Below, in pieces: positions 18,114-26,716 of a stretch of 64,000 nucleotides of DNA. How positions within the stretch are numbered: the stretch's first letter is position 1; each line of letters opens with the position of its first letter. Below the pieces are notes generated by a model, which saw only the letters and a program-made list of their open reading frames with translations, was not told the origin of the DNA and did no database searches. The stretch comes from Kastovskya adunca ATA6-11-RM4 (lineage in GTDB: Bacteria; Cyanobacteriota; Cyanobacteriia; Cyanobacteriales; Coleofasciculaceae): positions 62,001 to 126,000 of the forward strand of contig JAHHHJ010000009.1 in the NCBI GenBank assembly GCA_019359445.1, written 5' to 3'. The position numbers and the translations under genes were made by a program.

Positions 18114-18503
18114 ATGAAATTCAAGTTAGTTTTGCCCCTAATTTTGCTCTCAGGGCTGGCAATGTCAGCAACAGCTCTGGCTGAAGATGTTTTTGCCAAA
18201 TACAATCTGCGCGGAGGGATGACAAATGGAAGAACCGTTATTTATAACAATACGCCAGCCCCTACGAATGTCCGAGTCAGGTCAGTGGACATCGTTGTCA
18301 CTAATAGCGTTGGCAAACCTGTACCGGGTGCCCAAATTAAGGTATATACACCTGACAACAACACAACTCCCTGGATCACAGGAAATAGCAATATAAAAGG
18401 TACCTTTACTTTTACTCCAAATTCATCAAAATTGGGACTATGGTCGGCACGAGTGCAGAAGTCCCAAGACACCACCATTATTTACATCCCTATCCAAAAT
18501 TAA
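18114..18503 (+). CDS. Small secreted protein with Ig/CarboxypepD-like fold, unknown function
   Basis: 129 residues from the ATG at 18114, preceded by AGGAGA at 18100-18105. The signal peptide MKFKLVLPLILLSGLAMSATALA has likely cleavage before EDVF. The mature part is a single beta-rich domain (VDIVVTNSVGKPVPGAQIKVYTPDNNTTPW...TFTFTPNSS), the pattern of regulatory-like or invasin-like Ig folds. It is probably periplasmic or extracellular. No specific family assigned. Confidence 0.7.
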   Translation: MKFKLVLPLILLSGLAMSATALAEDVFAKYNLRGGMTNGRTVIYNNTPAPTNVRVRSVDIVVTNSVGKPVPGAQIKVYTPDNNTTPWITGNSNIKGTFTFTPNSSKLGLWSARVQKSQDTTIIYIPIQN

Positions 18504-18570
18504 AGACAAAAAACATCAGGAAGACTGCCAATAATGTCTGCTGCATACAATTTTCTGCCTAGAGAATAAT

Positions 18571-18591
18571 TGAATGGGAACACTAAATCAG
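18571..18591 (+). promoter_or_regulatory. Shared upstream motif TGAATGGGAACACTAAATCAG (copy 2, described to 20 nt)
   Basis: The core GGGAACACTAAAT is identical to copy 1. The longer context (TGAATGGGAA-y-ACTAAA-w-CAG) is nearly identical to a third copy at 62439, with two differences over 21 bases. It lies 59 bp upstream of the ATG at 18630. Confidence 0.4.
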
Positions 18592-18629
18592 CTAACCTGT
18601 CTGTTCAGACATGTTTCTAGGTCTGAGTG

Positions 18630-18998
18630 ATGAACAGATTGGCGTTATTTCTGCTTTCTAGTCCTACCGTTTTTGGCTCGATGCTGTCGATGTTCATGAT
18701 GGTCAGCCCCGCTCATGGGGCGGAACCCGTTCCTCAGGGGCAACAGAGCGTGTCCTGCCAACGCCCTCCCCAGATTAGTCAGTTGACCTGCGCTCGGATG
18801 TCGCAAGCAACGAGGGAAGTAGTTTTCACTGCCCCAACTGAGGAATCAACAGTTTCTCAAACTGAAGGTGATGCGGAATTGCCAATGCTGGAATTCACTG
18901 AAGAAGAAAGCGATAGGGCAGTAGCTTTATATGGTTGCGACTGCGTTGCTTGCCTCAACGCTGTCCGTCAGATGCGGGGTTTACCTCCCGTCAGCTAA
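18630..18998 (+). CDS. Small secreted protein with C-terminal CxCxxC motif
   Basis: 122 residues from the ATG at 18630; a GTG directly before it is also in frame. The signal peptide ends at SPAHGAEP. The mature region has CQRPPQISQLTC (two Cys) and an acidic middle. Its ending is ALYGCDCVACLNAVRQMRG, where the CDCVAC group looks like a soft-metal or zinc site. Sixteen bases separate its stop from the GTG of the WD40 gene, so the two are likely cotranscribed. Function unknown. Confidence 0.65.
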   Translation: MNRLALFLLSSPTVFGSMLSMFMMVSPAHGAEPVPQGQQSVSCQRPPQISQLTCARMSQATREVVFTAPTEESTVSQTEGDAELPMLEFTEEESDRAVALYGCDCVACLNAVRQMRGLPPVS

Positions 18999-19014
18999 GA
19001 GAGGACGTTAAGGC

Positions 19015-20085
19015 GTGTATGGTTTAGATACTGACGAACCTTTACTTGTAGAGGAATGGCAAGGAACGCTCGGTGATTATGTCACCGCGATCGCTTGGGC
19101 ATCAACGAGCAATTCTTTGGCTGCTAGTTCTGCGGCGGGAGAGGTGGTGTTGTGGACACCTGATGCCCTGATTGAGTTACAAACCAGTACTGAGCAAGCA
19201 ATAGACTGTCTGGGTATTTCCCCAGATGGGCAATTTCTGGTGGCGGGCGGCCAAAATGGACAGGTTAGAGTTTGGCACCTAGCCTCAAGGGAGGTGATAG
19301 CGGACGAAAGCTCTCTTCTCCCTGCTACCTCTAAACACTGGGTTGATCGGCTAGCTTGGAGTCCCAAGGCGAATCACTTAGCAGTTAGCTGCGGACGTTC
19401 GGTACAAGTGTGGGATACCCAGTCTCATCAAATCATTGCCACGCTGCCGTTTGAGGCATCGTCGGTACTAGGAATTTCTTGGCATCCAGAAGGGCAGTAC
19501 TTAGCAGTCTGTGGTCATCGTGGGGTCAAAATTTGGCATGCCCAAGATTGGGAGGAGCCGCCGTATATTCTAGATGTTCGCGCTGCCACTATAGCGATCG
19601 CCTGGTCGTTTGATGGCAAGTATCTAGCGGTGAGCAATATGGATCGCACCCTGATGGTGTTGGATTGGTACAACCCCAGTGATCCTTGGGTAATGCGAGG
19701 CTTTCCTGCCAAGATTCGTCAGCTTGCCTGGTCGCAGAAACTCACCACCGACAGCGGTGCGCCCCTCTTAGCGGCTTCCTGCGCGGCGAGTATTACGATT
19801 TGGGAAAAGCTGGAAGATGATCGGGCGGGCTGGGATACGCGGGTGCTAGAACTGCACGAAGATATTGTGCAAGCGATCGCCTTCCAACCTCATACCTTTG
19901 TGCTTGCCTCAGCCGCTGATGATGGTTATCTGTGTCTTTGGCAGTCAGCTCAGTCGGCTACACAAGTTTTCCCCGGTGCGTCGTCAGGATTTTCCTGCCT
20001 CGCTTGGCATCCCCAAGGTAATTACTTGGGCGCTGGTGGTCAAAATGGCGAGTTACTAATTTTGTCTCAATATACGGAGGCTTAA
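19015..20085 (+). CDS. WD40-repeat protein
   Basis: 356 residues; GTG start at 19015 with GAGAGG at 18998-19003. About seven WD repeats cover the whole length, as in CLGISPDGQFLVAGGQNGQVRVWHL, LGISWHPEGQYLAVCGHRGVKIWH and LAWHPQGNYLGAGGQNGELLIL. It should form one beta-propeller with no other domain. It is probably a cytoplasmic scaffold. Its position after the CxCxxC protein and the CobW GTPase suggests a role with them (inference). Confidence 0.85.
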   Translation: MYGLDTDEPLLVEEWQGTLGDYVTAIAWASTSNSLAASSAAGEVVLWTPDALIELQTSTEQAIDCLGISPDGQFLVAGGQNGQVRVWHLASREVIADESSLLPATSKHWVDRLAWSPKANHLAVSCGRSVQVWDTQSHQIIATLPFEASSVLGISWHPEGQYLAVCGHRGVKIWHAQDWEEPPYILDVRAATIAIAWSFDGKYLAVSNMDRTLMVLDWYNPSDPWVMRGFPAKIRQLAWSQKLTTDSGAPLLAASCAASITIWEKLEDDRAGWDTRVLELHEDIVQAIAFQPHTFVLASAADDGYLCLWQSAQSATQVFPGASSGFSCLAWHPQGNYLGAGGQNGELLILSQYTEA

Positions 20086-20173
20086 AACTTTAATGAAATC
20101 CATTAGTTGCGATAACATCTCAGTTATTTAACATTAAGTTTAATGTATTTGTTACCTAACTACTTAAAGTAAC

Positions 20174-20695
20174 TTAATGTAGTTGCCCACCATTCTCGCT
20201 ATGGGCGATCGCTCTTGAACAAGACCAATTACTTGGTAGTGCTGAAGGCCATCCCATCCGAATCGCTTCTGGACAGATGGTATGAATGGTTAGTTGACAG
20301 TCAATTAGTTGAAATCCTTCTTTTTCCACCTGTTTTATGCCTTGCTTCAAAATTGAGTCGTTTTTAAACTCAATTGTCTGGTTGCACTGAATACAAACTA
20401 GGTGGTGGTGATGATTTGGGAAGGGCTGATTGAGTTCGTAGTGTTTGTGTCCCTCTGCTAACTCTAGTTCTCGCAGAATTCCCATCCGAGCCATCAACTT
20501 GACACTTCGATAGATCGTAGACAAGCTAATGGGTTCTCCCCTCTGTTTTAGGACGTTGTAGAGTTCTTCTGCACTTAGATGACTTCCTCCTTGGAGGTTT
20601 TGAAAAACATGCAGAATTGTCTCCCGTTGCGGGGTCAAGCGCCAACCTTTGGAGTTGAGTTCGGCTTTGAGTGATGCGGCTGTATAAGGAGCCAT
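20174..20695 (-). CDS. fur: Fur-family ferric uptake regulator (FurA-like)
   Basis: 173 residues. The winged helix has GWRLTPQRETILHVF and ISLSTIYRSVKLMARMGILREL. The metal-binding dimerisation domain has GHKHYELN, NHHHHLVCIQCNQTIEFKND and LIDCQLTIHTIC. The resemblance is to cyanobacterial FurA rather than the zinc-sensing FurB. The first CxxC (CIQC) is intact. The usual second CxxC is replaced: the protein reads ICPEAIRMGWPS and continues for about 30 residues, with a later lone Cys (NWSCSRA). This could be a subfamily trait. It is convergent with the WD40 gene. Confidence 0.9.
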   Translation of the reverse strand: MAPYTAASLKAELNSKGWRLTPQRETILHVFQNLQGGSHLSAEELYNVLKQRGEPISLSTIYRSVKLMARMGILRELELAEGHKHYELNQPFPNHHHHLVCIQCNQTIEFKNDSILKQGIKQVEKEGFQLIDCQLTIHTICPEAIRMGWPSALPSNWSCSRAIAHSENGGQLH

Positions 20696-20716
20696 AGTAA
20701 CCCTCTAAAAAAAAGC

Positions 20717-20740
20717 CATTATCAATAATGATAGTTAATT
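20717..20740 (-). promoter_or_regulatory. Candidate Fur box upstream of fur
   Basis: CATTATCAATAATGATAG (20717-20734) resembles the hexameric GATAAT pattern of iron boxes. It lies 22 bp upstream of the fur start codon, consistent with autoregulation. The match is imperfect and the whole spacer is AT-rich. Confidence 0.35.
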
Positions 20741-20824
20741 GCGCCTCCTATTTGCAACAAAATTAGATAATTGACAATTAATCTCAGCCTGTTATTGAGA
20801 ATTGTTTCACCGTCAATTGGCAAA

Positions 20825-20974
20825 ATGGGGAGCAGGGGAGCAGGGGAGCAGGGGAGCAGGGGAGCAGGGGAGCAGGGGAGCCGAGGAGAACCAATAACCG
20901 AATTCACCCTTCATACTTCACCCTTCATACTTTCTCCCCTACTCAGGACTCAGGACTCAGGACTCAGGACTCAC
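20825..20974. repeat. Intergenic tandem-repeat array (modules C', B', A')
   Basis: Six or seven GGGGAGCAG nonamers (20827-20880) are followed by CTTCACC/CTTCATA heptamers (about 20903-20935) and then five ACTCAGG heptamers (20941-20974). This is the exact mirror order of the arrays at 33.9 kb and 34.9 kb. Confidence 0.9.
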
Positions 20975-21181
20975 TTCCTTCCCCATTCCCCAACTAAAAT
21001 GGTAGTAACACCTATTTTCATGATGATTTGAGTTGTAATGTTGCTCTTTTACTACTGGAAGTACTAGAACAAGACAAGCGATCGCAAATTTGTTTTGTCT
21101 CTTCTGCTCAAGAGTCATGTCAATACAGCCAAACCTGCCCACAAGGGTAGGGCTGTAAACCTCTTCTTTGCACAAGGTTAT

Positions 21182-22522
21182 ATGTCTAAACACGACTCCT
21201 TTTTGAGATGTTCTTTTTGCGGCAAATCTTCTGAGCAGGTTCGCAAACTAATTGCTGGCCCTGGCGTTTACATTTGTGATGAGTGTGTAGAACTGTGCAA
21301 CGAAATTTTAGATGAGGAACTGCTAGACTCAGCGAGCGACACGATGATCCAGACGCCGTCGCCCTCTGAGCAGTACGCCGCCTACACTAACCGCAAAAAA
21401 GCACGTCTTGGCAATCAAATTAAGAAGCCAACAGAAATCAAGCAAGCGCTAGACGACTATGTTATCGGTCAGCAGCAAGCAAAAAAAGTTTTGTCAGTGG
21501 CAGTATATAACCACTACAAGCGCCTAATGATGGAGCCAAGCGAGGCGGATAAAGAGACATTGGATGAAAATGTGCAATTGCAAAAGTCTAATATCCTACT
21601 AATTGGGCCTACGGGTTGCGGTAAGACGCTGTTGGCGCAGACTTTGGCAGAGTTGCTGGATGTGCCGTTTGCGATCGCTGACGCCACAACCCTCACCGAA
21701 GCGGGATATGTGGGGGATGATGTAGAAAATATTTTGCTGCGGCTGCTGCAAGTTGCCGATTTTGATATAGAAGCTGCCGAACAAGGCATTATCTATATTG
21801 ATGAAATTGATAAAATTGCTCGTAAAAGCGAAAACCCTTCGATTACACGCGATGTTTCTGGCGAAGGGGTGCAGCAGGCATTGTTGAAAATTTTAGAAGG
21901 AACAGTGGTGAGTGTCCCGCCCCAAGGTGGACGCAAGCACCCTTACCAGGAGTGCATCCAGATTGACACCAGCAAAATTCTGTTTGTCTGCGGTGGTGCA
22001 TTTGTCGGTTTAGACAAAGTCGTAGAACAGCGCACCGGGAAAAAATCTATCGGGTTTGTGCAGGGCGATGAAGCCCAAGCGAAACAGCCGTCAAGCGTTG
22101 ACCTCTGCAAGCACCTAGAACCGAATGATTTGATCAAGTTTGGGTTAATTCCCGAATTAATCGGTCGCTTGCCCATTGTGACAGCCGTAGAACCCCTTGA
22201 TGAAGACAGCCTGATTTCCATCCTTACAGAACCGCGCAATGCTCCGGTAAAGCAGTATCAAAAACTGTTGAAAATGGACGATGTGCGCTTAGAGTTTCAA
22301 GCCGATGCCTTACGCGCGATCGCCCAAGAAGCCTTTCGCCGCAAAACCGGAGCCAGAGCCTTACGTGCCATCCTGGAAGAACTAATGCTAGAGGTAATGT
22401 ACGAACTCCCCTCCCGCAAAGATGTCAAACTTTGCACAATCACCAAGGAAATGGTAGAAAAGCGCTCCACCGCCGAACTGCTGCTGCATCCCTCCTGGCG
22501 AACAAAGTCAGAATCGGCGTAG
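21182..22522 (+). CDS. clpX: ATP-dependent protease specificity subunit ClpX
   Basis: 446 residues from the ATG at 21182, where the family N-terminus starts; the open frame extends 87 bp upstream without similarity. The zinc-binding domain uses CSFCGK and CDECVELC. The AAA+ core has Walker A GPTGCGKT, Walker [12 protein letters not shown] and the sensor-2 [13 protein letters not shown]. It unfolds tagged substrates for ClpP. No clpP is adjacent, unlike many bacteria; the upstream region is a repeat array. Confidence 0.97.
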   Translation: MSKHDSFLRCSFCGKSSEQVRKLIAGPGVYICDECVELCNEILDEELLDSASDTMIQTPSPSEQYAAYTNRKKARLGNQIKKPTEIKQALDDYVIGQQQAKKVLSVAVYNHYKRLMMEPSEADKETLDENVQLQKSNILLIGPTGCGKTLLAQTLAELLDVPFAIADATTLTEAGYVGDDVENILLRLLQVADFDIEAAEQGIIYIDEIDKIARKSENPSITRDVSGEGVQQALLKILEGTVVSVPPQGGRKHPYQECIQIDTSKILFVCGGAFVGLDKVVEQRTGKKSIGFVQGDEAQAKQPSSVDLCKHLEPNDLIKFGLIPELIGRLPIVTAVEPLDEDSLISILTEPRNAPVKQYQKLLKMDDVRLEFQADALRAIAQEAFRRKTGARALRAILEELMLEVMYELPSRKDVKLCTITKEMVEKRSTAELLLHPSWRTKSESA

Positions 22523-22523
22523 T

Positions 22524-22557
22524 TGTAGGGTGCGTTAGCGACAGCGTAACGCACCGC
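22524..22557 (+). repeat. REP palindrome upstream of the transposase
   Basis: GTAGGGTGCGTTA then GCGACAGCG then TAACGCACC: arms GGTGCGTTA (22529-22537) and TAACGCACC (22547-22555). It lies between clpX and the REP-associated transposase. Its partner, in inverted orientation, is at 23180-23212. Confidence 0.85.
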
Positions 22558-22618
22558 TTTGCTGAAGATGGTTGTGTTTGTGTGCCATCCTGAAAGCATC
22601 ACTCCTCGGCACAACCTC

Positions 22619-23170
22619 ATGCCTAACTATCGGAGACTCGCGGTTGCAGGCGGCACCTACTTCTTTACCCAAGTAACTTACCAGCGTCGCACTTGGTTGT
22701 GCAATGATATTGCTCGTGCTACTTTACGAGACGCGATTAATACGGTGCGTCAAACCTATCCGTTTTCAATCGATGCTTTCGTTCTCTTACCCGATCATCT
22801 CCACTGCATTTGGACTTTACCAGAGGGAGATAGCGACTATACCACGCGCTGGCGATTAATCAAAACACTTGTCACGAAACGCTGTGCAACTGAGCTGGCG
22901 CTTAATGCCAAGGTAACGGATTCACGCTCAAAACGTAAAGAAGGGAATCTTTGGCAGCGTCGATTTTGGGAACATCTGATTCGGGATGAGGTGGATTATG
23001 CTAGACATTGCCATTATATTCACTACAACCCAGTCAAACATGGCTTGTGCCAGACACCGATACAGTGGCGTTTTTCGAGCGTGCATCGATTTGTGGCGCA
23101 GGGAATTTATCCAGAAGACTGGGGAGTGCATCAGATGCCTGCTATACCAAGTCAGTGGGTGGGTGAGTAG
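22619..23170 (+). CDS. REP-associated tyrosine transposase (RAYT, Y1_Tnp)
   Basis: 183 residues from the ATG at 22619 (MPNYRRLAVAGGTYFFTQVT). The HUH-type motif is PDHLHCIW (H60-L-H62). The catalytic tyrosine is expected in HCHYIHYNPVKHGL (about 125-138). It also shows the family's GNLWQRRFWEH segment. Such single-copy relatives of IS200/IS605 transposases bind and process REP palindromes. Here it is flanked on both sides by inverted copies of one palindrome. The reading frame is intact. The open frame extends 60 bp further upstream, but that part encodes no family sequence. Confidence 0.9.
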   Translation: MPNYRRLAVAGGTYFFTQVTYQRRTWLCNDIARATLRDAINTVRQTYPFSIDAFVLLPDHLHCIWTLPEGDSDYTTRWRLIKTLVTKRCATELALNAKVTDSRSKRKEGNLWQRRFWEHLIRDEVDYARHCHYIHYNPVKHGLCQTPIQWRFSSVHRFVAQGIYPEDWGVHQMPAIPSQWVGE

Positions 23171-23179
23171 TTTTTTATT

Positions 23180-23212
23180 GGGTGCGTTACGCTTCGCTAA
23201 CGCACCCTACGG
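23180..23212 (-). repeat. REP palindrome downstream of the transposase, inverted
   Basis: Arms GGGTGCGTTA (23180-23189) and TAACGCACCC (23198-23207), then CTACGG. Read on the minus strand it repeats the upstream element almost base for base. It abuts the crtH stop codon. Confidence 0.88.
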
Positions 23213-24754
23213 TTACTCAATCCCTAAATCCACAGCGACGCGATGAGCGCAGGCAAATCCTGAAAACGCTACTGCATTCAATCCCTGTCCTGGAAATGTA
23301 CTATCGCCAACGCAGTAGAGTCGGGGGATAGACGTGCGGTTAAATGGCATCCCCAGCAACCCCATTAACTTGCGGCTGGGAATTGGGCCATAAGTTCCAT
23401 CCTCACGCCCTAGAAAGCGGCGATGAGTGCGAGGCGTGCCGACTTCTTGGTAGTCTTGGGCAGCAACTAAACCGGGAAATAGTTTCTCTAAGCGATCGCA
23501 TAACTTTGCCGCCGCCGCTTCCTTCTTTTCCTGGTACTCACTCGGCGACAAATCTTGCCAATCTTCAATCCAACTCGGCGTGAAGGTATGGATAATATGA
23601 TGTCCCGGCGGTGCTAAATCCGGATCGAGTAGTGTCGGAATTGAGACAAAAATCGTCCCTTCTGCCTCCTCCATTTTGTCCCACTCTTCTAGCAAAATGT
23701 GGTGACACTCTGTTCCCGGCGGTAATACCTCTGCCTTAACCCCCAAGTGCACACTCAAGAAGCTGGGGGATTTTTGGTAACGCTTGCGCCATTTCCGTTC
23801 CTTTGCAGGCATTGATTCGGCTGGTAATAATTTGTCGAAGGTATCCCAGCGAGTAGCATTGGAGACAATTCGCTTGGCTCGGTACTCTTCCCCTGTCGCC
23901 AGTTGCACGCCGACGGCTTTACCATTCTCCGTCAAAATCTTACTAACTCTGGCTTTATAGCGAATCTGACTCCCGGCTTTTTCCAGCCCTTCTGCCAACT
24001 TTTGGGCAATTTGTCCGACGCCACCCTTGGGGTAATTGATGCCGCCGTAATGGCGATCGGAGAAGACCATCCCGGCATTGATCATCGGTGTCCGATCCGC
24101 AGGTACCACTGACCAGCAGTAGCACTCCATATCGATAAACTTCAGTAGCTGCGGATCGGTAATGTGCTTACGCGCAATATCCCCCGCATTCTGCGGCAAG
24201 TACTTCACCAATCCCAAACAAGCGAAGGGATGCTGGAAAAACACCCGCATTAGATATCCGGGTTCCTCCAAAGACAGCAACTCCATCGCATTCAAGCAAT
24301 TAAATACCGTCCAGCACTCATCGTAAAACTTACGAATTCCTTCTCGCTCGTGAGGGAAATAGGCGGTTAGTTCTTGCAAAAACTTCTCATAATCTTTGTG
24401 AACTTTTAGCTCTAACCCTTGGGGAAGGTGATAGTGAATTTGTACTGGATCGGGAATGGTTTCCACACTGACATTCACCGCATCCAGCGCCCTAGTGAGC
24501 AAGTTGGTGGTGCCTTGGCTGCCAAAGCCAAAAATCATCGACGCCCCAACATCAAAGCGGTAGCCCTCGCGCTCGAAGTAACCTGCACTCCCACCAGGAA
24601 TCAGATACCGCTCCAGAACCAAGACATTTGCACCTTTGGCAGCAAGCTGAGTTGCCGTCACTAGTCCCCCAATCCCGGAACCAATGACAATGACATCAAA
24701 CTCAGATGCTTTGAAGCGATCGCGCTGCTGAGAGGTCGTAGAAGTCGCCGTCAT
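23213..24754 (-). CDS. crtH: Carotenoid cis-trans isomerase (prolycopene isomerase)
   Basis: 513 residues from the ATG at 24752-24754, next to the family start; the frame stays open 102 bp upstream. The FAD-binding motif is [36 protein letters not shown] (about 21-55). The C-terminal GLYCVGDS-like segment reads [30 protein letters not shown]. Other signatures are [22 protein letters not shown] and [19 protein letters not shown]. It converts prolycopene to all-trans lycopene in the plant-type carotenoid pathway. Monocistronic. Confidence 0.93.
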   Translation of the reverse strand: MTATSTTSQQRDRFKASEFDVIVIGSGIGGLVTATQLAAKGANVLVLERYLIPGGSAGYFEREGYRFDVGASMIFGFGSQGTTNLLTRALDAVNVSVETIPDPVQIHYHLPQGLELKVHKDYEKFLQELTAYFPHEREGIRKFYDECWTVFNCLNAMELLSLEEPGYLMRVFFQHPFACLGLVKYLPQNAGDIARKHITDPQLLKFIDMECYCWSVVPADRTPMINAGMVFSDRHYGGINYPKGGVGQIAQKLAEGLEKAGSQIRYKARVSKILTENGKAVGVQLATGEEYRAKRIVSNATRWDTFDKLLPAESMPAKERKWRKRYQKSPSFLSVHLGVKAEVLPPGTECHHILLEEWDKMEEAEGTIFVSIPTLLDPDLAPPGHHIIHTFTPSWIEDWQDLSPSEYQEKKEAAAAKLCDRLEKLFPGLVAAQDYQEVGTPRTHRRFLGREDGTYGPIPSRKLMGLLGMPFNRTSIPRLYCVGDSTFPGQGLNAVAFSGFACAHRVAVDLGIE

Positions 24755-25097
24755 AAAGTCAGTAAACTTACAGAATTGCCTGGATTTATAGTTTAGCTGG
24801 GATTGGCTGGCGACTGGCAAAACACAACGGACGATTAATAAATTCCCACTCAACACTCAATCAAAAAAAAAGCGGGGGCCAACTGGCGATCGCCTGCCGG
24901 TCCCACCTGCTGATCCTTAATGAGAGGAGAACACTGAAAATAACTATAGACTTATTGATAACTCTTGTCAACATAAATGCAAGTATTTTTCAATAGCCTG
25001 GGTAACTGAGCAAGATGATGTTTGACAAACACCAACAGGGACAGCAGGAAGGAAGTATGATGATTCAGGTTTTTGAGCAAGCATTCCCGATCTTTTT
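24755..25097. other. Spacer between crtH and upp
   Basis: This region holds the divergent promoters. A segment near 24870-24920 contains nine As followed by GCGGGGGCC and a HIP1 site, with no clear terminator. From 25015 a short ORF runs into the upp start (see separate entry). Nothing else was recognised. Confidence 0.4.
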
Positions 25098-25101
25098 ATG
25101 A
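25057..25101 (+). CDS. Possible short upstream ORF overlapping the upp start
   Basis: ATG at 25057 (or 25060) follows AGGAAGGA at 25046-25053. It encodes 14 residues (MMIQVFEQAFPIFL) and stops at TGA 25099-25101, overlapping the upp ATG in ATGA. The frame is open from an ATG at 25015. upp itself lacks a visible ribosome binding site, so coupled translation is possible. This may equally be chance. Confidence 0.3.
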   Translation: MMIQVFEQAFPIFL

Positions 25102-25754
25102 GTCTGCAACTGCGTGTTTATGTTCCTGAGCATCCACTCATCAAGCACTGGCTGGGTGTTGCCCGTGATGCTGGTACCCCATCCGTCTTGTTCAGGAGCG
25201 CTATGACAGAATTGGGACGCTGGCTGACTTATGAGGCAGTTCGTAACAACTGGTTTCCCACAGAAGAGATTCAGGTGCAGACACCGCTTGCTCCTTGCCT
25301 AGCAACCGTCATTAACCCAGAAGTTCCGGTAGCCGTAGTGCCAATTCTGCGGGCGGGACTAGCATTGCTTGAGGGTGCCCAGAGTTTGCTCCCCCTAGCG
25401 TCTATTTACCATCTGGGTTTAAAGAGGAATGAAGAAACCCTAGAAGCAAGCTGTTACTTAAATAAGCTTCCAGAGCAGTTTGCTCCTCAGACACGGGTGT
25501 TGATTCCAGAACCGATGCTGGCAACAGGGGGTTCGATTATGATGGCGATGTCGGAACTGACAAATCGAGGGGTCGATCCGGCACTGGTGCGGATCGTCTC
25601 GGTAGTGTCAGCGCCTCCAGCATTGCAAAAGCTAGGTGCAGCTTATCCCAGCTTAAATATTTACACCGCCATGATTGACGAAGGGTTAAATGCCCAAGGG
25701 TTTATCGTCCCAGGGTTAGGAGATGCAGGCGATCGCGCCTTTGGCACCTTCTAA
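25098..25754 (+). CDS. upp: Uracil phosphoribosyltransferase
   Basis: 218 residues. It salvages uracil with PRPP to UMP. The family start LRVYVPEHPLIKHWLGVARD is present. The PRPP-binding loop is EPMLATGGSIMMAM (Glu replaces the usual Asp at its first position), and the uracil-binding FIVPGLGDAGDRAFGTF closes the protein. The start overlaps the stop of a tiny upstream ORF by four bases. No pyrimidine operon partner is next to it; carB is at 39 kb. Confidence 0.93.
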   Translation: MSLQLRVYVPEHPLIKHWLGVARDAGTPSVLFRSAMTELGRWLTYEAVRNNWFPTEEIQVQTPLAPCLATVINPEVPVAVVPILRAGLALLEGAQSLLPLASIYHLGLKRNEETLEASCYLNKLPEQFAPQTRVLIPEPMLATGGSIMMAMSELTNRGVDPALVRIVSVVSAPPALQKLGAAYPSLNIYTAMIDEGLNAQGFIVPGLGDAGDRAFGTF

Positions 25755-25890
25755 ACCCGCTGATCAACGTTACAAGTTGCATCCTAAACAGTTGAAGTTG
25801 GCGGCGATCAGATGACTTCAACTCATTGGTCATCGGGGTCATCAACCGCTAATCTTGAGAAAAAGCTACGTTGAGAACAGAAGGTTTAAG

Positions 25891-26238
25891 ATGAGTCAGC
25901 GCGAGGGTTTTTCAAGTGGATTTCTAGCTGGAGCCATAGTTGGCAGTCTAGTTGGCGGGGCGATCGGGGCGCTGATTGCTTCCGGACGTGGCAATGACGA
26001 CACAGAGACGGGTGAAGAGCCATTACTCAAAAAGCAGCGTCGTTCAGAAGCCAAAGCCCTGAGAGGAAAACGGCGTCAGCTCAATGCCGAAGAAAGTATT
26101 GAAGTTGCACGTCGCAGCTTAGAAGATAAAATCGCCCAACTCAATAGCACCATCGATGAGGTTCGGACGCAGTTAGGGACAGTAAATGGTAACGTTGCGG
26201 AAATAGAGTCAGAGCAGTCACCCAGGCAAGAGCTGTAG
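25891..26238 (+). CDS. Small membrane-anchored coiled-coil protein
   Basis: 115 residues from the ATG at 25891 (AGAAGG at 25880-25885). A glycine-zipper transmembrane segment (GFLAGAIVGSLVGGAIGALIASG) is followed by a basic stretch and a predicted coiled coil (ARRSLEDKIAQLNSTIDEVRTQLGTVNGNVAEIE). The pattern is YtxH-like, but I cannot name the family firmly. The frame is open 36 bp upstream. Confidence 0.7.
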   Translation: MSQREGFSSGFLAGAIVGSLVGGAIGALIASGRGNDDTETGEEPLLKKQRRSEAKALRGKRRQLNAEESIEVARRSLEDKIAQLNSTIDEVRTQLGTVNGNVAEIESEQSPRQEL

Positions 26239-26374
26239 AATTTCCTCTAGTCTCAAGTGCAAGTACTTTAGTATTGGTACGGTTTCTCGTAAACCGGAAG
26301 GCGGTGATATCCGTTAAACTTACTTCAAGGATTCATCCTTAAATAAAAATTACTTCAAGGAAATTTGTTTGATT

Positions 26375-26635
26375 ATGAGTGCTACAGAGCTGCTAACCGA
26401 CAGTCTCGCTAATTTTCTTCAGATCTATCTGATACTAATCTTTGTACGGATTTTGCTCACCTGGTTCCAAGGAATCAACTGGATGAGCCAGATTGCTGCA
26501 TTTTTAAGCCCGATTACTGATCCTTACCTGAACATTTTTCGGTCATTCATTCCCCCACTGGGCGGATTAGACTTATCTCCAATTTTGGCGATTATCGTGC
26601 TGCAAGTAGTTACAGGACTCTTTGCTAGCCTCTAG
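26375..26635 (+). CDS. YggT-family membrane protein
   Basis: 86 residues from the ATG at 26375 (TTG at 26369 in frame). Two hydrophobic segments (FLQIYLILIFVRILLTWF and LSPILAIIVLQVVTGLFASL) flank the conserved AFLSPITDPYLNIFRSFIPPLGGLDLSP, the YggT hallmark. In cyanobacteria and plastids such proteins (YlmG-like) affect nucleoid or thylakoid organisation and cytochrome b6 haem assembly. The role here is inferred from family only. Confidence 0.88.
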   Translation: MSATELLTDSLANFLQIYLILIFVRILLTWFQGINWMSQIAAFLSPITDPYLNIFRSFIPPLGGLDLSPILAIIVLQVVTGLFASL

Positions 26636-26668
26636 CGAACTACACACCCTTAGAAGCTCTCGATTAAT

Positions 26669-26709
26669 GGAGAAACGGTTACTGGCTAAAGCGCCAGTAA
26701 AATTTCTCC
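26669..26709. terminator. Bidirectional terminator between convergent genes
   Basis: Outer arms GGAGAAA (26669-26675) and TTTCTCC (26703-26709) enclose inner arms TTACTGGC (26679-26686) and GCCAGTAA (26693-26700). The hairpin is centred between the YggT gene and the convergent gene ending at 26717, so it can serve both. Confidence 0.65.
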
Positions 26710-26716
26710 TTCCACT

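Noticed and set aside
20825-20974. Possible CRISPR array
   Set aside because: The repeats are direct 7-9-bp tandems without unique spacers; no cas genes are in the window.
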